The translations under genes were made by a program, and so were the position numbers. Source: Flammula alnicola (lineage: Eukaryota; Basidiomycota; Agaricomycetes; Agaricales; Strophariaceae). Taken from it: a DNA stretch of 64,000 nucleotides. The stretch spans positions 496,001 through 560,000 of the forward strand of contig JADNRV010000004.1 of NCBI GenBank assembly GCA_015499995.1, given 5' to 3'. This document shows positions 24,601-34,300 of this stretch, in pieces. The notes below the pieces were generated by a model. That model was not told the origin of the DNA and searched no databases. It saw only the letters and a program-made list of their open reading frames with translations. The first letter of the stretch is position 1. Each line of letters opens with the position of its first letter.

Positions 24601-26090
24601 GGTGGAGGCGTCGGGTCCTCAGGAGCTTGGGGCGGAGTTGAGGCGCCATGAGATGGATGAGGAGGGGGCAGTTGTATCAGATTAGCAACCGCATTGGTTG
24701 CTGAGGAGCTTCCAGGCGAAGGCGGCTGATGGGGAGAAGCTGAGGATCCAGAAGGAGCTGCTGCATCAGAGGCCCATGCGATCCGGCGAGGTGGCTCCGC
24801 TGGGGTGGCCAAAAACAAATGATTCAAATGGGGTTTCCAATAACTGGTCAGGGTATACTCACCAGTAAAGAACAGGAATGCAGGATCCGTCGTAGGAAGT
24901 GTCTCCATAACTCTCCACGATGGCATCTGCATAAGCTGGGCCAGAGATTGCATAATCGGCCTCCCCCGTGCAATTCCGTAAAGCGTGCGCCAAATGTCGT
25001 CCTCGAGCCGACGCAGAGCGAGAGGGCGTTGATTTCCAAGGGCCTCGGATAGCCTTGCAAGACTTTCTCGCCCCCAGTGCTTCTTACGCAGCGCGAACGG
25101 CAACAGCAAGTACAAGGGAGAGATATTTAGCGCGGCTTGAAGGGTATACGGAGCTGGGCCGCCGTCGATTGCCCAAGCAGGGCGGTCGCACCCTCTTGTT
25201 CCTTTGGAGTAAGAGGTACAATCGATAGATGATGGGTGGCCATGGGCTTGTATGGGATGGATCGGCGCTGGATAAAAGGTCAGATATTATATTTAAATTG
25301 TAAACCAAGTCGACGCACGGAGTTTCGAAGCGTAGTAGATCGTTTAGATTGTTGGGCAGATCCGGTAAAATGTCGTTGGATGTTTGAGCTGGCATATGCA
25401 ACATATATGAGAGATGCAAAGCGCTACCCGGAAATTGTCGATGATAGGTCCTATTTTGTTCAACGTCTCTACCCGGGCCAGGCGCCTTAGGTGGTGCAGA
25501 TGGATGTTCTGTAATCCCATTTCTGGTGCAGGTTCATCGAGGATCGCGTCATTGAGGAGCTGGCGACATTTCTTTAGAATGGACGGGCAGTTTGCCAGCC
25601 TCTCAAAGTACTGGACATGTGCTCGGTCAATTATGAGTTTTGGGAGCCAAGTACCTATGCTGCTCACCTTTTCCTTGGGGATCAAGTCCCGGGTCAGAGT
25701 TTTAGGTCGAAGGAGCTCCGGCACCGTATTACCCTTCTCCAGACGTGCGAAGATATCCACCACTTTGTAGGCGGAGATTAGAGCGACTAGCGTTTCATAC
25801 GTTGCGTGCTGGATTGACGACGGGCATCGAGGAGAGGCTGGCGAGAGGGCCTTTTGACGCAGCTTGATAGCGCAGCAGACCAGCAAGGCGAAGGCCTTCC
25901 TGGCTGTGATCGTTGAGGGCTCCTCGTTCCCATCGAGTGAGATGGGAAATGATGGTCTATTCATCGTGCTTAGCTGCTCGGTCGCTGTACGGTGTGAAGC
26001 ACTTACATGCAGGGGATGATCAACCTCGACATACGAATCAACACGGCCGTTTTCCGCCTGGTTTATCACCGCGGCGTATCGAACGGCCAT
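21676..26090 (-). pseudogene. JmjC-like oxygenase gene with one frameshift
   Basis: About a dozen exons run from the ATG at 26090 (MAVRYAAVINQ) to an acidic C-terminus (ISDGTEDEEEEAADEDE) ending at 21676. The N-terminal ~350 residues have no recognised domain. A Pro/Ser-rich basic linker (24000-24800) follows, then a JmjC/cupin-like core. The core has an HxD in GLHDDSDG (His codon 23107-23109), KWWI further on and a distal His in RPNTPHAVFT (codon 22824-22826), followed by GGHFYATSTI. JmjC proteins use Fe(II) and 2-oxoglutarate, typically to demethylate histones; the substrate here is unknown. One base seems missing near 23130, between WGLAAT and GAFHGLH: the frame changes with no room for an intron, just before the HxD. 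This may be real or a sequence error. The intron near 23890 appears to start GCAAGT (GC-AG type). Confidence 0.65.
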
Positions 26091-26434
26091 TCACGCACCA
26101 ATGCCCAGCGGAGACGCGGGTTTGTTCGTATTGTTGCACTGCACATTGATCTTCTTGTTGCACTGCGTATGACGTTAACCTCTGCCGCCTAATTTTCCTG
26201 TTACCACTTACTTTTGTTTTTAGTGTCTTAGTTTCTATGTAGTGTTCGAATGTATTAATACACTAACTACAAGCCTGTTGTATTAGTGTGCTATAGCTAC
26301 TATATGGACGTGATTGTAATCTAGGTGGTCGAAAGAGAAAGCAGAAGAGCCGCCGTTGGACTTTTTCAGGCGCGTCGAGTTTAGGGCCGGTGTAGTGGCG
26401 ACGGTTACTGCGGGTGATTGGATCACCGGTAAAT

Positions 26435-26725
26435 GCGCTGATGTGCTGACATCAGCACTTCGAACGAAGTGCTGACGTAACGAATTCCGACTTGATGTGC
26501 TGATGCAAGCATTGCATCAGCACTTCGAACGATATGCTGATGTAAGCACTTCGAACGATATGCTGATGTAAGCACTTCGAACGATGTGCTGATGTAAGCA
26601 CTTCGAACGACGTGCTGATGTAAGCACTTCGAAGTGCTGACATCAGCGCTTCGTTCAATGCGCAGACATAACACTTCCGCTAACGTGCTGATGTCAGCAC
26701 TTCGTTCGAAGTGATGAATAAGCAA
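26435..26725. repeat. 26-bp tandem array and right flank repeat
   Basis: Four consecutive 26-base units CACTTCGAACGATATGCTGATGTAAG (third and fourth with small changes) occupy 26521-26624, inside a longer run of related, partly palindromic copies (GACATCAGCACTTCGAACGAAGTGC). It closes with ATGTCAGCACTTCG..CGAAGTGATGAATAAGCAA at 26691-26725, the match to 15.70 kb. It lies about 175 bp upstream of the Spt5-like gene and about 345 bp upstream of the JmjC-like start. Confidence 0.85.
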
Positions 26726-26898
26726 GAAAACACCGGCCCTAAGTCGACGACGCGTACAACGCGGCCCGCGCCGCGTCAGCTGTTCTTCTTTCTTTTCCTC
26801 ATCAGGCCAATAGCGCATCCATAATAGTGCGTCCATATAGAGTAGTTTAGAGGCGGTCGTTATATACTAAATACCGTAGTTAGTACTGATTAATAACG

Positions 26899-29350
26899 AT
26901 GTCGCTCCGCCCCGCAAAAAGAAGAAGAACGGACAACGTATGTTTAAGATAGCGTGTCCGCCTATCCGTGATAAGAAACTGACGGAGACTCTCAGAATAT
27001 ATTTATTGACTTGGAAGCAGTCGCGGATGATGTGTTGGCTGATGATGTGCTGACAGACGGAGAGGAAGGACTGGAAGGTAATGTGTTCGCTCGTCAAATG
27101 TGATACCGGATGCAGTATTGAGCGCTTTTTGGGTTGCAGATGAAATGGACGAGGAGGAGACAAGATGGGACTCGGTCGTGAGCCATGCTCGGCTACGACA
27201 AGCTATGATCGATAGGTGGTCAGAGGAAGCGCCCCTTCTCGATGATCTGTTGGAACGAGCCACCAGACGAGCCGCCATGGAACGGGAAAGAACAGCCGAG
27301 GACGTGGGGTTCAGCTCTGAGTACGCGGCCGCAGACTATACCTTGTTTGCAGACGACAACTTGTGGGAGATCGGATGCAAGGCGAGTTGTAATCACAATA
27401 TTTTCTACTACCCGGCGACTAACATTGACTCTTGGCCAGCTTGGTAGCGAAAATGCCGCGGTCTTCAAGATACTCAATCTAGCTTTCCATCCTACGAATC
27501 CGCAGAACCTGGCGCGCTCTGTAATGGCTAACCCTTCCCGGCCAGGACGTATCTACGCCGAGGTTTCAACTCACCAGCAGGCACTGCGATTGGCCACGTC
27601 CATTAGCGAGCTAAACAAAGCAAGGCTGCGACCAGTTCCTCGCGATGAATGGGCCCAAACCCGCATCGTCGGGTCGCCGAACATTAGCCGTCAGTCATGG
27701 GGACGGGTGCGGGGAAAGAGAAAGGGTTGGGAACATTATAGAGGGGACGTGGGCCTCTTGGAAAGTGTTGAAGGGAAAATGGTTCTGCTGCTGGTGCCCC
27801 GGATACGCTTCTCATCGCCAGAGGACCGCCTGTATCGTCCTACGCAGGAACTGGCTCTAAGAGAAATGGTGGAATCGGTATTCGGTGAAGAAACAGTGGA
27901 GCTGCAATCGGGAGGATCGTATAGGTTTGAAGGGAGACAATACTCCAAGAAGGGTTTCCTCATAGTGAATATTGCCGATATTGATATCATGGATTGGGTG
28001 GATCCGCTGCCCAGCATGTCAGTTTTGATGCTATTCTGTTCGAACCACGTCCTCGAGGCCGATACTCGTGCCCGAACCGAAAAGGGCATTATCGCAAGTC
28101 AGGTCAAACTCCACGATCGTGTCAAGGTGGTTCGGGGAGAATATCGTGGGCTTCTCGGACAGGTCCAGGATGTACGCGAGGATGAAATCGCAGTGTATCT
28201 ATCTACACAGGATCTGACGGAATACGTGCTGCGCACGGATGTGAGGTTGGCATTCCGCGTGGGGGACGAGGTCAGGGTGCTTGATGGTCCGAACTCGGGG
28301 CTTACAGGATGGGTCGTTGATGTTTTCAACGACGGAATGAAAATAATGAATATGGAAAAGCAAGCTGAGGTATGGTTCGATATCTCTAAAGCTCATTTAT
28401 TCTGACTTCGGTCACAGTTTACTGTGTCGTCGGGACAGGTATCATTTTACAGCTCTGACTTTGTCACAACGACTCTGAGGCCTCGAAACCCGAAATTGAG
28501 AAACAAACTGGGAGCCAAAGACCCCAATGAAGTGTACAAGGGAAAGCGGATCGTTGTCATCGGATCGCACATCTGGAAAGGATACAAGGGTCTCATCAAG
28601 GAAACAAGTCCGCTTGGCAAGGCGTGGGTCGAACTGGAAGCATGTCTGCAACGAGTGGTCGAGTTCTCTCTGGGGGATCTGGCATTTCTGTAGGCACTTT
28701 ATAGCCTCATCGCCCCCGAGCATTTCCTGACCCCATTATTCAGACATCCTGACGAACAGTCCTTTACATTCCCCGGATACTCGGGAACCTCCACACATCC
28801 GCCTCAAGAGGTCCCACCATCCCCCCCCGCTCCCTCCACTCCCGGTACTCCTTTGCCTACCCCGTCGAGCTCAAATGATTTATCACCGGCATGGGACCCC
28901 TCTTCTCGAACTCCACGTGCAGGAAGTCCTGTCCAGGCATCTGCGACGGGGGATTATCCATCAGGGATGCCAATGTCAGCGGGGCATTCTTATCACTGGC
29001 TTCAAGCTGAGGCTTTAATCGGCGCTCGAGTCAAAGTAAGGGATACACGAGACACCAGCGACCGTCGAATCCTGGAGGTTATCAAGGTAGAGCAGGGTTA
29101 CGCACGACTAAGGGAGGGAATGAGATTCCACGATGTTCCTTTGGCATACGTGGTTCCTGTCCCGCCGGATGCAGTTAAAATCTTTGTCACACCCTTTCAC
29201 GGTGAAAATCGAGGAAGGATTTTCAAAGTGAAAACTTGGGGGTTGGACACGTGCAAGGTGGGCCTTGAGGGAGTGAGATTGCGCAAGTCAGAAGTAGATC
29301 CAAGCTATCCCACCGCTGACCTTGTTCAGGTTTTCCCACCACTCAAGTAG
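26899..29350 (+). CDS. Spt5-like transcription elongation factor paralogue (NGN, KOW), 723 aa
   Basis: Exons by hand: 26899-26937, 26996-27077, 27140-27381, 27440-28369, 28418-28689, 28744-29350 (2172 nt). The start is MSLRPAKRRRTDN. After an acidic N-terminus, residues ~110-200 fit an NGN fold (LWEIGCKLGSE, then PGRIYAEVSTHQQALRL). KOW motifs follow: VKLHDRVKVVRGEYRGLLGQVQ, then a second, then YKGKRIVVIGSHIWKGYKGLI in exon 5 and a last one near the C-terminus after a Pro/Ser linker. Spt5 pairs with Spt4 to hold RNA polymerase II on the template. This copy is much shorter than usual Spt5, and it sits in a repeat-rich island, so it is probably an accessory paralogue rather than the essential gene. 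The third intron begins GCGAGT (GC-AG). Confidence 0.75.
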
Positions 29351-30013
29351 ATTGATAGCGTATCTGGTACATATAATATGAGCTTATAGTATTCCATAGT
29401 ACATGTAGCACCTCTCAGATACCACAAAACGCTAGAGATATGGTGTGCTGACAGATTGTATATACACCTCCTCCTCCTCTCCTTCATATCTCATCCTCCT
29501 TTTGAGGCGCTCACAATATGAATGCATAGAGATATTCTATGCATCTAACACTACTGTTTTAGCAGAAAAAATTCCCTTATATTGCCCTGGTACCTCTACG
29601 GTAAAATATATGCTTTGGGAGGGGTACCAGGCAGTAGTACTCCTCATAGCCCAAAAAAGCGATTTTAGATCCTCAGATATGTCACAGATGTATACTATAT
29701 TATGCTCACCCTTCAAATAGAGGCATAGGTGCCTCTGGAATGTGTCAATGAACATAGGAATGTGGTGTATATTACACCCCTTGAATATATATGTTCTGAT
29801 CATCTTAAAATGTCATTGCCTCACGGACGGCCCAGGGAATGTTGACGCGCATCACAACTATTAATAGATTATCTTCATGAAGATTCAATAGTCAATGCTA
29901 AAACTCAAATAAACTCTGTTGAACACCTCAATACAGGGTCAAACAAACAATGCATTTTACGGCCGTCTTTGCTTCCATGCTTTCCACCTACTTCACTCAT
30001 TTCACTTGCAGAA
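29351..30013. repeat. AT-rich segment with several short hairpins
   Basis: Holds a 9-base-arm inverted repeat (ATGCATAGA / TCTATGCAT, 29522-29544), an imperfect pair around two GGTACC sites (CCTGGTACC near 29587 and GGTACCAGG near 29622) and ATCTTCATGAAGAT near 29871. No gene is seen. It may be a non-autonomous hairpin element; clear terminal repeats were not found. Confidence 0.4.
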
Positions 30014-31118
30014 ATGCCCAAGGGTTCAAGTAAGTCCTTCTTTTCGCTCAGAGCATTCTAATATGTCTGTCCTGCAGAAGAAAAACGCCCTGTTGGAGTT
30101 CTTAGTCCTCAAGTCGTTAGCTACAGCCGTCAGTTACAGAAGGCTTGGCACCTCCAGAACGACCCAGAAATTTTTTCCGAGGTTCAGGTAGGGAGACTTG
30201 GATGCCTTTGCCGTTCTTGCCTGCGCAGGCTAATTGTATCCTAGTTCTTCCTTCGGTCCTTGGCCAAGAAACACCTCACCTTGCAGAGAACTGCAACCAC
30301 TCAACGTTCTGCGATCGCTACTCTTAAGGTCGAGGTATGTTCGCCATTCCGGTTTACTTATCATTTCAACTATAGACTGATACACTTGCCGTTAGCTCCT
30401 CGAGAAGTTTCCTGACAGCTTCCAACAACCAGAGCACGACAAAAATCTTTATCTGGCACTACGATTGCTCTTCAGCTATCACAACGCTGCCCGGGTTGTC
30501 TTAAAGAAGGTAAATTTCAGACCGCAATCTCAGGAAGGAATCTGAATGTTTGGTTCGAAACAGGGGAAAAAAGTGGACGTTGGAATCACGAAGGAAGCAG
30601 AAACGAAGGCCATTGCTCCCGTCCAATCAGCCACTTTCCCGGTCATGCGAACTCCAGCCTCTCGCATGCATGGCAGCTCATCTTCGGTTCATGGCAGCGC
30701 AAAAGGAGGTTCTAGTCCCCAATCACCTACTTTGCCACCGAATCCAACTCCATCGACATCAGTGCAGGGCGGCTCCGCTTGCGTTCATACTGGTCCAACC
30801 GCAGAAGAAGAGGAATTCGACATGGGCTATGGTGTCGTTCGTAAAGTCCAGCAACCAGAGCGAGCGACTATGGAGACAGTCGACGATGGCATTTGCGCTG
30901 TACTTCGATTTCTATCCACTTGTACCCCAGACATGGTCCACTTGGCTCCAGACTTCTTAGAATTTGGCATAACCACCGAGGCGCATCTCCGCGCCATTTC
31001 CCGCTGGGCGAAGGACCGTCGTATCGACTTTCTGCGAGACTTCCGTAGTTTGACCGCCACAGACATGGAGAAACTGGCGCTCGAAATTCACTTTGAAACT
31101 TATTTCACCGACAATTGA
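30014..31118 (+). CDS. Uncharacterised 294-aa protein, five exons
   Basis: Exons: 30014-30029, 30078-30187, 30245-30334, 30396-30509 and 30564-31118 (885 nt, GT-AG introns). It begins MPKGS. The first half is helical and basic (SYSRQLQKAWHLQNDPEIFSEVQ, then FFLRSLAKKHLTLQ). A Ser/Pro/Gly linker follows, then a C-terminal helical block (TMETVDDGICAVLRFL to FETYFTDN) that looks like a protein-interaction helix bundle. No recognised family. From memory, short proteins of this layout are scattered through Agaricomycete genomes. It lies between the Spt5-like gene and the Helitron and runs in the same direction as both. Confidence 0.65.
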
Positions 31119-31380
31119 TTTCTTGTAGCTTAGTTGATCTGCTCTTTTTGTTCTCTGCCGTGTTTATAATATATAGAGTATACGGGGGGGGGGGGGGGAT
31201 TATATTTACTTGCCTTGCCATCCCTTAATCAGTTCTCGGACTTCCAAGTCCAATGGATGCGGATCTTTGAGGTTACTACGGCTTTTTGTGTAACCTATAG
31301 CTTTTGTGTGCGAACCTCACGTACAAATTTAAAAACTTTAAGAAATCCGAGTACAATCATGTGATCTACACATTATCATC
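31119..31380. other. Spacer with a 15-G run before the Helitron
   Basis: Contains an uninterrupted run of about 15 G at 31184-31198, just after ATATATAGAGTATAC. The 5' end of the Helitron must lie here or slightly downstream, but no TC terminus could be fixed. Confidence 0.4.
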
Positions 31381-34300
31381 GTGAAATCACGTGACAATTT
31401 TCCACGTCCAAAGAGGTCCAAAGCCGGTCTAACCCGTGTTCGAATCAGAGTCAACCTTCCACTCTTCTGCTCTCCCCTCTACTTATCCTGGCTGTTCACA
31501 CTACTAGCCATGTACTGGTATCTCCCTTTCCTCATTTGGGGATGGCTTTTTTTGAATATCTCATCTCTATTTGGCATCCTAGAGGTATGTATCATGACTT
31601 TGCCTGGTGGCCTTTGTGTTGACAGTTCCTTGAAGGATACCCCTGCGCTGCAGCAGAGTCTGCCCTCTGTTGGCATCTATTCTTCAACCATAGACCGGTG
31701 TGACCAAATGGTTTCCACGGTGTTTAGTGGTCTCGACGAGCATGTCTCGTGTATTTGTATCCCGCTGCATATTGCAGAGTACAACCCATTGTCTGGCAAG
31801 GATCATATGCCTTCAACACCCAATGTTTCATCTAAATACTGCCCTACTGTTGGAGAGCTGTATATCTATGAAGATTATATGGTATGGGCTTTTGACCATG
31901 CATCTCGCATGCTTTGCCTCTGGGTCGCAAGAGTTGCTTTGCTGGACATCTACCGTGTGTCCAATTTTCAGCTTCAAGATCACATGCGAGACAGGATATA
32001 CGGGCTCGTATGGCATATCAAAATGTTCATGGCAAGATATACCATGAGACGCCATGATTTTCATGGTATAGTGACCGGAATGCGATTGAATCGTTCGGTG
32101 AATTGGAGTGCTTCAGATGTCAAATCAATATTCCAGTGGCAGAAGCATTGTTTGCCCTTTAGGCGACAAGTCTTTACCGAAGAAATGTTCGATGTCGATG
32201 AAGAAATGTCTGACAGTAATAAAGAAACGACAGGTGTTGATGAAGAACCATTGGATGTTGATGAAGAATTGTCTGAGAGTAACAAAGAAACAACAGGTGT
32301 TGACGAAGAACCATTGGATGTTGATGAAGAATTGTCTGATAGTAATAAAGAAGCAACAAGTGTTGACGAAGACACATTGGATGTTGATACATTGGGTGTC
32401 GATGAAGAGATGTTTGACATTGATGACGTATCGCCTTCTGATAAGAAATACATCTTTCTAGGAGGAGGTTCCAAGCATATACAGACAATCGAAGGTGAAA
32501 AACTGGCCGACTTTGTCGTACAGCCAGCAAATGTAGAGATCGATGTAAAGGCAAATTATAAATTTGTATGTTATGTAGACAGAGACATGCTGTCGGATGT
32601 GACAACCAACCATAATGATCATATAGCCACTCAACTTCCTCTTTTCAAGGTTGCATCACTGATGTCAAGGCCTGAAATAACCGCGGTAGCCAAAATCCAT
32701 GGTATACCTCAGAGCAATCGATTGTCGAAAGAGGAAAACCTGAACCGGTTCAAACACCATTACTGTCCTCAGTGTGACATTCATTTCTCAGTGTTTAAAA
32801 AAGAGAAGAGCGTACAGGAAAGAAAACATGATAAGGACAAAAAATACAAGGCCAAGTTCGCTAACCTTCCAGCGAGAGGGAAAAAGGATAATGATAAAAA
32901 TGGGATTAATGTTACAAGTAAGCAGCAATCCAAGGCCAAAGCCAAAGTGACAGACCAGCACGCTTCTGGTGAAACAAGAAGACCTAATATGGAAGATGTC
33001 CCATTTCCGCCAGTGCCAGCCTCCAAGGAGCTGGTAAGAGAAATAATAACAAACTATTGCAAAGACATGGATCCAAAACAGTTTGAAGAAGCTGGATGCG
33101 CTGTATGCGGAAGGCTGCATAGGATATCTGAACTTAGTCAAATTGATAGGGCTGATCTAAATTTGGGAATACTGGCTTCAGCAGGTGTGACCAGAAAAGA
33201 GCGCAAGACAGCTGATGCTCCAATTGAAGTATTGGATGGCCCGGTGTTGGACTTGAGCTGTCAGCATATCTGCAGAAGCTGTGAAAAATCCATATTGAAA
33301 GATAAAAAGCCTACTTTTTCATTAGCCAATGGTTTTTGGATTGGGGATATCCCTGACGAACTCAAAAACCTTACCTTTGCCGAGCAAATGATGATTGCTC
33401 GTATACGCCATAATAGATGCCTCGTGCGTGTATCCTCAGGTCGTGCCAAGATGATCGCCAACTGCATTATGTTCACTAACCCCACTGTGAAGGTCTACCA
33501 TCATCTTCCTCCCAGTAAGGAAGAGCTTAGTGAGGTACTTGCCTTTGTGTTCATAGGAAAGGCTAGGCCAACTGATGATGATTACAAACGTACACCAATG
33601 CTTGTCAGAAGAAATGTAGTTGCAAAGGCCTTGGAATGGCTAAAACTAAATCACACGGACTATGCTGATCTTGAAATTTCTAAAGATAACCTAGAGTCTT
33701 ATCCATTAAATGGTGTGCCGGTAATGGTGGATTATAGACACAGCAACTCTGACTCTAACAAAATTGCTTCAGCTATGAGTAAATTTGACAATGAAATGGA
33801 AGACGGAACAGAAGAAGGACCTTGTCCATTTACCGTACATGGACTTACTGGTGAGGAATATGAGAATATGTCTATACAGGCGCTAAAGATTAGAGCATTG
33901 AGACATCTTGAGAAAGGAGGTACAGCATTGGCTATTGGACATGATGAAGCACCACAATCTATGTACGACAATCCCCAAATTTATCCTCAGATGTTCCCTT
34001 GGCTGTTTCCATACGGCCTGGGAGGAATAGGTCAGAAGCAACATGCAAAGAAGATATCAGAAGCAGAACACAAGAAACATTTATTGACGTACCATGACAA
34101 ACGTTTTCAGACTGATTTATATTTCCCAATAGTAGCATTCAACCATGAACAAATTAAGAATGGTGTGACAGGGAGTTTTTTGTTAGCAAAAAGACAGAAA
34201 TTTAATGAAATTACAAAGCGGCTGCTTAGTGTAAATTCAAATATATTAGATTCTATATCAAAGCGGATGGCAGCTGGAGAACGGGTGACTCCAGAAACAG

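Noticed and set aside
31435..31450. GTTCGAATC near the Helitron start, resembling a tRNA T loop
   Set aside because: Neighbouring bases do not form a T stem and no A box or acceptor arm is present.
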